NCBI GenBank assembly: GCA_023213395.1
Contig: CM041465.1
Span: 120,287,741-120,351,740 of the forward strand
Direction: 5' to 3'
Length of the DNA: 64,000 nucleotides
DNA from: Cycas panzhihuaensis
Taxonomy: Eukaryota; Cycadophyta
Shown here: piece after piece, positions 34,917-47,199 of the stretch
Layout of the letters: each line of letters starts with the position of its first letter
Numbering within the stretch: position 1 is the stretch's first letter
Made by a program: the position numbers and the translations under genes
The notes under the pieces: generated by a model
What the model was told of the DNA's origin: nothing
Database searches by the model: none
Seen by the model: only the letters and a program-made list of their open reading frames with translations

Positions 34917-35274
34917 GAGTCCACGACGAAATAAGAAAAAGCCAATTTGATGACATAAGAAAGTTAATTTGATATAATCAACATTATTTATAAGGTGTTT
35001 ACAAAAAAAGGTAAAGTTGTTTTTAACTCTTTGTTTATCTTATTACATGTCACTTATGTATTTTTAGAAAAATTTAATGGTTTATTATTCATGTTATAAA
35101 TGTTCTTTAATTGTTGGGACTTTATTTTTATGGAAGGGAATGAGAATCTTTTAATTCCAATAATTCCAAACCAATAGTCTCAAAACCAATAAGAGTGTTT
35201 GAAACACCTTTAATTTTTATGTTACTCGGAAAGTTGTTTTATACCATCATTTTACCAAGCGTAACCACTCATGG
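34917..35274. other. AT-rich interval, nothing recognised
   Basis: No coding or repeat structure was seen apart from the end of the hairpin repeat on its left. Confidence 0.4.
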
Positions 35275-35720
35275 CATTTATAATCCTTTTCTAGGATTAA
35301 ATATTAGAGGTATCATTTGACACAATATTATCTTCTATTCTACCCTTTAGTTGAAGATGATAAGGGTCCATTAAGAAAGATATTCCAATTTGTTGCAATA
35401 AATTTTCTTAAAAATTGTTAATGAAGTTTAGATCTTTATTACCAACTATATTGTTAGGAATTTATGGAGTAGACAACTATGAGAAAAAATATCTTACCAG
35501 GTGGTTTGTTGAAGTTTATTATGTGTTTTGATAAAATAGCCATATTTAGTAAGATGGTCTAAAATAAAAAAGATATAAACTTTGCCTTCCTATTTAAGCA
35601 ATATTAAAAATATATGGAAATTTCATCTCACCATCATTCATGTCCATGTAATGGTTGTAATAGCTTTAGAGTGTATAAGCATTTTACATTTAGTGGATGC
35701 TATGATTTATAACAAATTGT
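35275..35720 (-). pseudogene. Chromovirus-type Ty3/gypsy integrase relic
   Basis: The minus strand reads NFHIFLILLK then EGKVYIFFILDHLTKYGYFI, the integrase core start with its first Asp. Then come IVGNKDLNFINNF and ENLLQQIGISFLMD, the region of the second Asp (replaced by Asn) and beyond. A Cys-containing stretch before it may be the end of the zinc finger. Stops and shifts are frequent. It is an old fragment without visible LTRs. Confidence 0.7.
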
Positions 35721-36794
35721 TGCACATACTTGTGTATGCCCTTCTATTGTCAAATCTTCATTTAAATTTTTAGTAATGCCCATTTGTTAGAATCAAATTT
35801 CCTTCTTTTCCCCAAAGAAGTCGAGACTTACGTGAAGATAAGATGTGAGTGAAGCTATATGATGTTTTGTTTTTTTGTATGAGAGTAAATTTTGGCTATC
35901 ATTTTCACTTCCATTATATTTTGTAGTTTTTTGGGTACAACCATACCATTTGAGTTAGTTGACTCAATTCTTTCATATACTAGGGGTTGTTATGACTACT
36001 TAGAAAAATAATCGATCATTTTTGAAATGATCATAAGGATCATAAGGCACCAAAATGTGTTAGAAAATTTGCCTCATAAAGGTTTTTAATGAGGTAAGTT
36101 GGATTTTTCAATGGTATTGTTAAATGCCAATGTCATGTTTAATGCTTTGAGTGATGTTTATTGTAGTATGTTAATAGTGTACTTTGTAAGTTAAACATCA
36201 ACAAAGGCAAGCATTAGGTAATGGGCTAAATTTATTGTTGAAATCTATTTTTAGAATAGTATATCCATAACAAATCTTATGAAAGGGTTTTTTTCTTTTA
36301 TTTTTTAATCATTAAAGGCATCTCAATAAGTTTTGTGTAGAACTTGTTGGATGTTTAGAGGAAACTTAGTGGCGTTTAATTATTGGGGCTTTAATTTCTT
36401 TGTCAACTAAGATGTTGCAATCATGTTCCTAATGAGAGTTAAAATTCTGGGACTTCTTATGTATTTTTGTCCATTCATAAAAGAGTTTACTTGGCCTTTG
36501 GGTGGTTTTGTCTTTACAAGGTTACATTAAAAATACGTTTTAATGTTGAATGTAGGGGTCTATTTTAGGTTTGATTTGTTTAAGAATCTCCTTGAACATA
36601 TTTAAATCTAGTGCAAGGAAGTTATGCTTAAGCAAAAAGTTTTATATTTAAACATTCATGATGCATGTTATACAAACACAAGGGTTAAAGATTGCCCTTT
36701 CATAAAATTTAAACCCAAAATCTTAGCTAAAATAAAAACCATAAATCTTATGGTTTAAAACTCTAATGGATAGATCAAAATCCACACTAAAAAG
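35721..36794. other. AT-rich interval, possibly more of the chromovirus relic
   Basis: By position RT and RNase H of the minus-strand chromovirus would lie here, but I could not identify their motifs. No gene is called. Confidence 0.3.
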
Positions 36795-37560
36795 ATGGCA
36801 AGCAAGAATACCATGTCGAAGCAACAACCCATTGCCAAGTCCCAAGCCCAAGGCAAATTAAGTGGAAAAGCAAAAGAGGTGGTGGCATATGCTACTCAAA
36901 AGGGAAAGGGCAAATTGATCAAACAACCTTCTGTCCATCCACCACTCGTCACCCCTAAGCAAGTCTCTCCTTTTGATATCTCAAAAACACTAAGGACTAG
37001 GGGTAGGATAGATGAGAAAAAAGGAACAGGTTTTATTAATGTTTTTTTTAATCCTATTATCCAATATCTTAAGTCCTTTAATGGCTCGTTATAGTATAAT
37101 ATGTTTGTTATTTTGGGTGCCATCTCAAACAAAGAAGGTGGAAGTATAGAAATAAAAGAAATTAATGATGAACTTCATTAGTTGGATAGTTAGGGGACTT
37201 TCTAGCCCATTTAGAAGAATGGTGTTTATCATATATTGTAATAATTTTATAGAGCTTAGAGTATAATGCCTTTAGGAAGTCAAATGTTTTAGTAGTAATC
37301 TTAAATTTGTGGCTTCTTATATTTCAAGGGGCTTTGTGTCATTTAGTACAACTCATAATGAGGGGCATGGCAGTGCTATCACATTACTTTAATCTCATTG
37401 GCCATATTATGGTCTTATCCACCAACTCTCATGATTCTACCTTGATGGAATTCATTTGGTTTACTCAACAAGGTCAACACAAACTGTTCAAACTTGAATT
37501 CGTAAAGCTTAATTAGAACAATACATGCACAACATAATGCATTTGCCCAATGAATGCAAC
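36795..37560 (+). pseudogene. Plus-strand LINE relic (ORF1 end and endonuclease start)
   Basis: A 99-codon frame at 36,795-37,094 is Lys/Gln-rich and basic at its N-terminus, with no recognised domain. About 70 bases on, an ATG at 37,165-37,170 begins NFISWIVRGLSSPFRR, a good match to the N-terminus of LINE endonucleases. The rest of the endonuclease is too decayed to follow with certainty. The spacing fits an ORF1-ORF2 junction. Confidence rests on the single N-terminal motif. Confidence 0.45.
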
Positions 37561-38179
37561 AAATCCAAGTGAATAGGGGGTACTTTTATAATTAGATTTC
37601 TCTTATAGATGATGATAATGTGAAAATATAAGAAATCAAAGTAATTTATTCACTAATAAGACATGTTACACATATACACTTGATTGAAAAAAGAGACTTG
37701 CCAGATTACTTCATAGGGATTAACCATCGAATGCACTGAAATTTGAAGATCACACTTAAGTTGGAGCATGTAACATGAACATTGGAGTACTAGTATATCA
37801 CTTTTCATACAATCCATGAACTATCCCCTTCATTAAAAGACCTCTTTGGAGTATTAAACTAGCAAAGTGGTCACTATTACAATGTTTTATTTTCTACCAA
37901 AACATACAATATTTCTACACTTTACTTAACCTTTAACCTTTAAGATATAATCAAGAAATGCCATATTACATATGGTTTATTGTTGAATCAATCTCATTGG
38001 ATTATCACACTGTATGACCGATATGTCCTATACCATGTAACGCATGTCAATAATGTTGCATGTGTACATATACTTTGTTCATCTCAATGAACTACGTGTT
38101 TCATATCATAAAATATTCACTAATAATAACAGTGTGAATCCATTCCCTATGTGCATTACTCATGCAAATAGTTAAAGAG
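37561..38179. other. AT-rich interval, nothing recognised
   Basis: This is flanking DNA of copia element C. No coding signal was seen. Confidence 0.4.
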
Positions 38180-38504
38180 TGAAAAAACTTGAATCATGTA
38201 TGTATTCTGAACTATAAGATCTTGATTATACATAATAAGAAAATATTAAAGAGCACATGTATATGGTACACAAGATTTACATGGGAAATTTTTTCAGAAA
38301 AAAATCTATGACAAAAGTTCAATAGACCACATTAATAATATTTGGATTAATTTACAATGGACTCTAGGGTTATTTATAATATTTCAAACGATACATCCAA
38401 CTCATTGTCTATGATGTTTTGAAATATTCACACATTTTGGATTTTCATCAACTAATTCACATTTAACATTAACCATGTAATTTGCCTTTAATTGACATGC
38501 TAAT
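38180..38504 (-). repeat. 3' LTR of element C
   Basis: It starts TGAAAAAACTTGAA. Its internal edge is followed by the polypyrimidine atctcccttt. The partner is at 43,323. Confidence 0.8.
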
Positions 38505-38539
38505 ATCTCCCTTTAATGTAAATGTGGGGATTCAATTTG

Positions 38540-41200
38540 CAGTTTGATATCACTAATGAATGTTGAAATTATCCTTACTGATACATCCCCTCTCAAAGAT
38601 ATCGTCTCTGATTCTCAATTCAATCTTAATTTTGGTGAATTGATTTTTAGCAAGTACTTTGGTAAACATAACCACAAATTGCATCTTACTCAAACGAAAG
38701 TCAATCCACAACTTCCTTGCTTTGATCTATTCATGTATATAATAGTGTTGGATTTCAACATGATTTGCATGTGTATGAAACTTTAGATTCTTTGATAAAC
38801 AAATAATGCTTTGGTTATCGATTGAAATAATCAAGGTATTACTAGGTATACTAAAAATATCCAACAACCCTTATAACAATACAACTTCTCTTGCATCAAC
38901 AATGAGTTCCTGACACTTTGATTCTATAGAAGATAGTGTTATTCTCTATTATTTCTTTAATTGTCATGATACAAATCCATTGCTAATATCAAGTACATAT
39001 CTAACAAGAGATTTCTTGTTATTAGAGTTTTCTCCCGAATTTACGTTAGTGTATCCATGCAATTTTATATCTCTACCACAAAGATATTTTAGATTAAGAT
39101 TAAAACTTCCCTTCGAATATCTCAGAATTCAGTTTGCTACAACCCAATATGGCTCCTTTGGACTTTGCATGTAACAAGAGACTAATCCAATAGCATAAAT
39201 AATATTTGGCCTAATATGAGTCAAATAAATAAGACACCCTACTAATTGTTTGTACAACATTGCATTATAACAAGGTTCTTCATATCTTTTAAGAGCTTTG
39301 TGCTTTTGGTACATGGTATTTTAACAGATTTGTAGACTTCCATCTTGAATTTTTTAAGCATACTGTTTGTATATTTTGTTTGTAACACTAGAATTTTATC
39401 TTCCATTTGTATTGCCTCAATGCCTATAAAGTAGTGTAGAGTCTTGAGATTTGTCATGTCAATAAGTCACTTCCAAATTAGATTTTATTTTCATAATAGC
39501 TTTATAATAGTTGTGAATAAATCATCAATGTACAACACAATAACTACTATTAAATTTCCTCTCATTGAAATATACAAATTTGACTCTAGACTTATGGTGA
39601 TAAATCCTTCTTCCTTCAATCTAGATTCTTGCTTTAGGCCATATAGTAACTTTTTTAAATGACACATAAAATACTTATCATTCCTTAGTGAAACAAAGAG
39701 GTTATGCTATTTATATCTCATCTTTCAACTCTCCATTAAGAAATGTTGATTTCACATCCATTTGATGAGGGTCTAAATTATATTTTGCTACTAATGAAAG
39801 GATCAAATAGACCATTGTCATTTTGGATATTAAGGCAAATGTCTCATCATAATTGGTTATTTCTTTCTGTTTAAACCTTTGTGCAATAAGTTTTGCCTTG
39901 TACTTGTCCACCTCACTGTCAAAGCAAAATTTGGTCAAATAGACCCACGTTTTCTTAAGAAGCAAAAGAACTAACTCCCATATTACATTTATGATGAGAA
40001 AACCAAATTCCTCCTCTATGACAACCCTCCAATGAGGATCATCTTTAGCTTCATCATATGAAGTAGGGTCTTAAGAGTTCATCGTGTTCACCACCAGAGT
40101 ATGATTGGCATGTTGGCTTCTCATTCTTCATTTATCTATAAGGTTTTGTAACATCACACCAAATCTTCAATGGTCTTCTTTGCATATAACAACATCAAAA
40201 CACCCAATATTATAGGTGCCTCCACATATGATGGCTCCTCATTATTATGTTCTTTATTTGATTCTTCTTACCCCTCAATCACAATGCTTGGTTCTTCATC
40301 ATTTGCAACTGATAAAGCACCAACAGGAAATGGAAGTAGCGGAGAGTAAAACATCTTTTTAGATGAGGCCTTTTCAACATGATACACCATAGATTTATCA
40401 AATGTTGCATCTCAACTAATCAAAAGTTTTCTTCTCTGTAGATCCCACATTCTATAAGCTTTGTTATAATCTGAATACCCCATAAATGTACACTTTTGAC
40501 TCTTGCAATCCAACTTTTTATAATATTATCTCAAATGTGTGCAGATGCAATGCACTCAAAGGTCTTCAAATGGTCAATGGTAGGTTTTCATCCAGTCCAA
40601 TTTTCTTCGAGAGCCATGCCACAAATTACTTTTGTTAGTACCTTATATAGGATAGGATATAAACGACAATTTTAATAACTTTTGATCAAAATCTAAGTGT
40701 GAGTTTTATCACATGTACCATTCACATTGTTATTTCCATCATAATATTGGTTTTTTTTCCCCTCAATCAGATCGCTTTGGTGTGGGGTGTATAGGACGGT
40801 TAGTTTCCATTTAATATCATGATCTAAGTAGAACTAATTGAAGGCACAATTATTGTACTTGCCATTATTATTCATCAAAATTTTGACTTTCGTACCACAT
40901 TCATTCTCAACACATACCTTCTATTCTCAATAGTAGTTGAACACTTCAAACTTACTCTTCAAGAAACATACCCAAGTCTTTTTAGTATAGTCATCTACAA
41001 GCATCAATGTATAATGAGCTCTAAAGACGAAAGGGTTTGAGATTTGACCCATCAAATTAGAATCCATAAGATTTAGCTTCTCCTTGGCTCTCAAAGCATG
41101 ATACTAAGCAAAATAACAATGATGATACTTCATGTATATGCACGCTTTACATACAACCATTGAACAAGAAACATGGGGTAATCCTTCCACCATTTTTCGT
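38540..41200 (-). pseudogene. Element C pol: integrase, RT, RNase H
   Basis: Integrase: ACIYMKYHHCYFA near 41,120, then YTLMLVDDYTKKTWVCFLKS with the first Asp, then ILMNNNGKYNN where the second Asp is Asn, then YTPHQSDLIE near 40,770. RT (39,965-39,245): WVYLTKFCFDSEVDKYKAKL, NYDETFALISKMT, HQMDVKSTFLNGEL, the intact YIDD active site at 39,521-39,532, then MTNLKTLHYFIGIE. Next comes YKQLVGCLIYLTHIRPNI (39,314-39,129). RNase H ends near 38,720 with HANHVEIQHYYIHE. A frame change separates the first and second RT parts. It is non-functional. Confidence 0.88.
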
Positions 41201-42029
41201 CGATCCATAAATGTAATGCTTTTATAGTTAAGGTGACCAAGGCATTTATGCCATAGTTTACTCACACAATCTGTGCTAGCTATAAAGGCATAAGTTTGAT
41301 CCTAGGACTGAAACTTTTCAAACACCAAAAAATTATTCCTCACTTTTCTAGTAGCAATGATAAATAAATTCTATTTTAAATCATTAACTAAATATTTATT
41401 TTTATAGAGCTCAATCTTTACATCTTATTTGCATATCCCTCAAGCTAATAGAAGATTCATTTTCATTTTAAGTAGGTAATACACATCCTTAAATTTGCCT
41501 CTTGTAAGTGAAATAATGCTAAAATGTTCAATAAGTAACACACTCGCATATGCAAGAATGATTTTTGCTTCATTAGGACCAACATTCCATGCATCAAAGT
41601 TCTTATTCTAAAACGAAATATGTTTCTATGCTCTTAAGTTAAAAATCTAATAGTCTATCCGATTTTATTCAATTGATAAAGTTGACACTTTTGCAAATAA
41701 GTTACAATACCATTTTCCTTATTATCCTAATCTGCTTTGCATTTGTCCCACCTTTTGAATTAATAATTTATTTTTTTGTGGCCATTTATCTTGTAGTAAT
41801 TATATTTTCCCATAAACGTTTTCTTCTTCTAAGATATTTCTCTTAATTTTTATGTATACTTCTTTTCCTGAATACCATCCCTTCTTAATGTCTTTATGAG
41901 CAAGGCTTGATTGGATTTGAAATTGCTAAGCAAACCATGGTTCTTTAACTTGGCATCCTTGTATGGAATGAAACTTTATAGCTTCTTAAATGATTCACTG
42001 TCTATTACTTCATCTCTTGCATACATGGT

Positions 42030-42290
42030 CTAAAAGATTTCAAATGCTGCTAGTGATTTTAACATAATTAATGAAAATAACAATGCATCATTAATTAATG
42101 CAGACTTTATTTCCTTTGATTTGTTCCTCAAATCCATTATTTTGTTCAAATAGGGAGCTATGTTACTTTCATCTTCTATTGTTGCATTAAGAAGTTCTAT
42201 CATCAAAGCAACAAAGTGATTTGCCTTTTTCTTTTTAAACATCTCTCACAATTTTGTTTAAATTTCATTTAGTTTATCCATGTTGTGGAC
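42030..42290 (-). pseudogene. Element C gag fragment (copia UBN2 type)
   Basis: The minus strand reads VALMIELLNATIEDESNIAP, LNKIMDLRNKSKEIKSALIN, DALLFSLIMLKSL, the middle of a copia Gag. The N-terminal part towards 42,700 and the zinc knuckle towards 41,700 were not recognised with certainty. Confidence 0.7.
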
Positions 42291-43308
42291 TATGACCCTC
42301 TAGTATAATGTCAAGACATAGTTTCAATAGTCCAACAACCCATACACTACTCCTCCTCTTAATGGGTTCTCTTATTTTTATCCAACTAAATGGGAAACAA
42401 CTTATATTTGGTTTAACATTAATATCAACTCCATATTATCCTGCCACTCACTAAAATTATTTCCATTTAAAATAACTTAAGGAATCATCCTCTCCATCAT
42501 GATAAATAAGCTTATAAATGAGTTGTTTTCACCAAACTATTTGACGTTTAGCCAACTGCATAACACCCTATACACAACTCAACTTTCGTTCACTACAAAT
42601 TCATCAAAAAATGCACTATTTAATGGTTAAAAATTAGATCTTCAACATTATTAAACTCGTATTGGCTTAGGGTTTAATGTTTTTATACCCTCTATAAATG
42701 GGCCACTAACACATCAACATCCCTTCAAAAATTGCTTTAAATGACAAAAATAAAATACAAGTAGCAATAATGGCATCAAGAATAACAAGTCTATTTTTTT
42801 CTTTATTCATACAAAAATTCTATAGTTTGGCTTGAAATGACAAATCACAAGTCGTAAACACCAATGTGATCAATGCAATGGTCTCACCCTTCAAATATAT
42901 TTCAAATTTTAAAATGGAGTCAAAAGGTATATGCCAAAAAATAAGCAACTACCTTGTATCACCGACATGTCTTTATTTATTTCATGTGACTTTAAAAATC
43001 CAGTAAAAAAATTAATATAATAAAATAAAGTTTATATTAAGGTTTTCTAACCTTAATATATAAATAGAGGCACACAGAATATCGTATGGTAGCTCCACAA
43101 AGGATGACAACTAGAAACTTAATATACACATCCTCATGTGACTTCTTGAAGCACCTCCTTACAAGTACTCAACTTAAATAGCTTCTAAATTGACATCATG
43201 ACATGACAAAGATGACATAACATGTTATTTGACCATTAATAAGCCACACAAAGTAGTATACATAAAACACAACTCTTAATCGTAGCTTGAGCTATATACA
43301 TTTGTTCA

Positions 43309-43320
43309 ATTCTAATACCA
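43309..43320 (-). promoter_or_regulatory. Primer-binding site of element C
   Basis: On the minus strand it reads TGGTATTAGAAT, a decayed initiator-Met tRNA site, two bases from the LTR start at 43,323. The arrangement is the same as in elements A and B. Confidence 0.75.
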
Positions 43321-43322
43321 TG

Positions 43323-43643
43323 TGAGGAAATATGAACCATTCATGTATTCTAAATTGTAAGATCTTGGTTATACACAATAAAAAAACATTAAAGAACACA
43401 TATAGTATATAAGATTTGCATTGAAAATCTTTTTGGGAAAAAAAACACTATAAAATATTAATAGATCACATTGATGATATTTGGATGAACTTATAATGGA
43501 CTTTAGGGCTATTTATAATCCCCCAAGTAATACACCCAACCGATTGTCTATGACTCTCTAAAATATTCATACATTTTGGTCTTGCATTAACTAATCCATA
43601 TTTAACATTAACCATGTGGCTTAGCATTAATTACCACACTAAT
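43323..43643 (-). repeat. 5' LTR of element C
   Basis: It starts TGAGGAAATATGAA, pairs with 38,180-38,504 and is visibly diverged from it. Confidence 0.8.
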
Positions 43644-43654
43644 AAGGAGGAAAC

Positions 43655-43870
43655 TTACTCAACCCTCAGGGAGACTTATTCAACTGTCACAAGATGTAGG
43701 GACTCACTCAACCTAAGTTTCTATCAAAATATAAATAGAGGGAACTCACTCAACTATCATAGGAAGTGGGGGCTTATTCAACACAAGTTCCTACCACAAT
43801 TATAGAGAGGGCTTACTCAACCTTCTAAGGAAGTGAGGACTCACTCAACCCAAGTTCCTTCATAACAATG
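43655..43870. repeat. ~68-bp tandem repeats (about three units)
   Basis: Units built on actcactcaaccyaagttcc and aggaagtg recur with starts near 43,702, 43,772 and 43,839, with a partial unit before them. They are diverged but clearly in phase. Confidence 0.75.
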
Positions 43871-46754
43871 ATAACTAAAACATAGGGGACTCACTTAAAC
43901 CCATCTTAATACTATGATTTAGCACTAATAAATAGTTCAATAAGATTGAAGTAATAAATCATATACATGTTGATGATACTAACTAATCAAGTTCCTTGTA
44001 TGGGATGGTAGAATTCACCAAAAGATGCAAACCTTATTGAATGATCTCTTTTAGATTTGTATTTCTATGCTACAGAGCCTCATGTGAGTTAGATAATACG
44101 TAGCTAACACTTAAATTGTAACTAAGATAGTTTTTCCAATATCTTTCTTGAACTCAATAATAAGTTCCTTGAAGAAATAACATTGACCAAAATATCTTCC
44201 TACAAAATAAAGGGTGTGATTTTGACCTATTAGCTCATAATATCTCTTATTACAACCATGGATAATTCATAAAAGTCTTATCAATATATTTGGACACCTC
44301 TTGTCTGCCATGTCACTAAAAATGAGACCTAAAATCCAAATTTAGGTCCTTCAAAATATATTTGGTTACTCCCTTGATTTTTTACAGAACCTGCCCTTGC
44401 ATGCCAAACTCCTCTAGAATCAAAACATAAGAAAAGATTCTAAAAGGATGCCATTTTTCTTACAATTCCTAAGATAAATCTCTTATTTAGGGATGGTTCA
44501 GTTCATTATCATTAATTATATTAAGGCTAAGTGGAGAATCTAAACTATAGCAACTATAATAATGCACATTACAGCTACAAAAGTGTTCACAATAATTACT
44601 ATTAGAGTAGTTATCAACTACCCACTATATACATTTACCAAAAATATCTTCATATAAGAAGTTTTTTAGTACCCCCTATCTATCCAGGTGTTTAGATGGC
44701 TTTAATACTATCCCAATAATGCTAATTTGACATAATTTTATAAAACTTTAAATTTTGTTAACAGTTTTTTACACCACTACATTATAATTTTTCATATTTC
44801 AGGATAATGGGCACACCATACAAGTGTGTATAATTAAATTTACTTGTATTGGGGTGAGCACCTTTAAATAAGGATTCCAATATAGTTGGAATAATCCAAA
44901 TCAAACTTCAAATGAGTGAGATACACTGAAATAACAAAAAACTATTTAGAGTGATTTTTCATTTAATTGAGTAAATTCTATGAGAAAACATAAAAATATC
45001 AACTTAAATATTTGTTGGACATAAGATATTTTTTCATAGATGGATATTCCTTCCAAAGAGCTTTGAATTGATAGGTGGAGTATAACATATGACTAAGCAT
45101 TGAGAGAGTTATATCCATTTTCATACAATGTAGTTTTTGAATCATTTTTTCTATGAAAACTTCTTTTCTATGATTCGCAGTGTGAAATTGTGATGTTTCT
45201 ACAAAAATATAGTTTAGAAGCCCAACTTCAAATGGCCATAACTTCATCATTCAATGTCTAGTTTAAAAGTTTCACCTGTTGTTATAAAACTCTCAACATG
45301 CTCTTCATTATATAATAATTATTCAAGACTAAAAAAATATTTAAGATAATATTTTATTTTTTCAAACCTACCAACTTGATGAGTTTTAAAAATTTTATAA
45401 CTACCGAGGTTTAAACCTTGTAACTTTAAACTCTAAAAACTTTCCCATATGGTATCCATTTAAGACTTCCACTACTTGATAGAAAACTCTTAGTGCCTTT
45501 TTTATGTGGAGTGAAATTCAGAATCTAATTTTAAAGAACAAAATAAAAAATTATTATAGAACATGCCCTTCAAGTATGAATTTACCCTTTAATAAATTAT
45601 TTTCCAATCATTTTTGTAACTTCAAACTTGTATATATTTTCCATCTAATGTCTATCTTAAGATTGTCACTAGTTGTTGGAATGTTAAAAACTTGTTCTTT
45701 CACTTTATGGAATCATTCTTTATAAATTATATTCTAGTCAATTGAACTCTTGTATCTCAAGGATGTTATGTAGATCTATATACCTAACACCTACCGTTAG
45801 ATTTATTTTTTCCCTCAATTATTCCCTCATTATATCATGTGCTCCCTCGTATGTACTACTAATTTGAGCACTTAGGTTGCTTTTGTATTATGTAAGCAAC
45901 AAATAATATAAAAATTACATTGATCAAGGTACTAGTAGAAAAAATCTAACACCTTATATTTGAATATAACAACCCAACCCAACACACTAAGTCTTCTAAT
46001 AAATTAAAAATGGTACATCTTAACACCTAGTGGTGCATGGAATAAATTTCCACTTTATATAGGATGAGAAAAGCTATAAAATGAAGAGAATTTACATTTA
46101 AGAAAGCTATGAAATGAGGAAGAATTTTATAAATATTCTACTCTTTAAAAATAGATTTGAAAAAATAACAAGAAGCTAAAAAAGTGAGATCAAATTATTG
46201 GGGGGATTTTTGATTAAAAAGGGCCACTATTAAGAGGGCACTCTAATTGTATCTTTACTTTAGAGTTAAAGGATGCTATAACAACATAGAGCTTAAAAGA
46301 GCAAGAGAACACTATAGTGTGAAATCTTAATTAAAAAGGGTGAGGGCACTCTATTGGATTTCTACTTTGGAATTCAATAATGCTATAACAACAGAAATAA
46401 ATAAAAAAAAGAGAATGCTATGAAATAAAGAAGATTAAGCCACTACAAGAGAGGAAATAAAACACTAAAATAAAAAATCCTATTGTATGACTAGAAAGGT
46501 TTTTCTATAAAACGTGAGGAAAGAAGGGTCACTATTGAATTGGATTTAAACTATGTGATTAAAAAGACATTAAATTATATTATGTGAAACTAAAGAGATT
46601 AATCATTTAAAATAATATCATCTAAGGAGGATAAAAGATCAAGTTGATTTAGGGTCAACTCCTTATATCTCCATCCCCTTTACAAAAGCACCATCTCAAA
46701 TGTGGTTTCACCCTGCTATAAACAAATATGGTACTATTGTTATATGTCATTTTT
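43871..46754. other. AT-rich interval with diverged tandem repeats
   Basis: No gene is recognised. A loose repeat with taacttc and catctaatgtctatcttaag-like phrases recurs near 45,238, 45,400 and 45,615. A second one of about 120 bp (attaaaaaggg, agggcactct, gctataacaac) occurs at about 46,210-46,290 and 46,330-46,405. Both could be LTR or 3' UTR sequence of the chromovirus that lies to the right. Confidence 0.4.
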
Positions 46755-46970
46755 CAGCTCCCACATAGATTCTTCTGGAGTTAAGTACATCCACTTCACT
46801 TTTATTTACTTTATGCATTTATTTCACAACACTTTTTCTTTTCTATCTAGGATCTTTATAAGTTCTTCTTTAAAGTCAAGGTTTGGTCCTTACATAAAGT
46901 ATGCACCTGCACATTCTTTAGATGATCGTCTAAGAGACCATCCATACTCTAGTTCAATTTGCTAGAAATT
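46755..46970 (-). pseudogene. Chromovirus integrase C-terminus relic
   Basis: The minus strand reads GPNLDFKEELIKILDRKEKV, then (after a stop) NKCIK, IKVKWMYLTPEESMWEL. The ILDRKEKVLRNK...VKW...EE.TWE pattern is the conserved end of plant chromovirus integrases. It ends at 46,755. It is separated from the upstream integrase zinc finger (48.6 kb) by a WD40 gene fragment rather than by an integrase core. Confidence 0.75.
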
Positions 46971-47199
46971 TCACTAGCAATAATTGTTATTATTATTTGA
47001 AACTAACTTATTCCTTAAATTTGTGAGATACTTAATCCTTTTCCTATCATGAATTAATATCTCTAGTCAAATTATTATCAGAAACTAAAGTATCCTTTGT
47101 AATTCTTCATGATAAAGAATTTAAACAAATATCAATCTCATGATTAAACAAGGTATTGTTGTTGTTTCCACTAGTTTCAATTACTATCTTAAACTCTAT

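Larger units (their letters stand above)
38180..43643 (-). mobile_element. Element C: Ty1/copia retrotransposon, complete outline, dead
   Basis: Two LTRs (38,180-38,504 and 43,323-43,643) align along their length, for example tgtattctgaactataagatctt against tgtattctaaattgtaagatctt in short blocks. A primer-binding site of the initiator-Met type lies two bases inside the right LTR, and a pyrimidine tract (atctcccttt) inside the left one. Flanking five-mers aagag and aagga may be a decayed target-site duplication. The domain order on the minus strand is gag, integrase, RT, RNase H, as in Ty1/copia. All ORFs carry stops and frameshifts. Confidence 0.85.
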
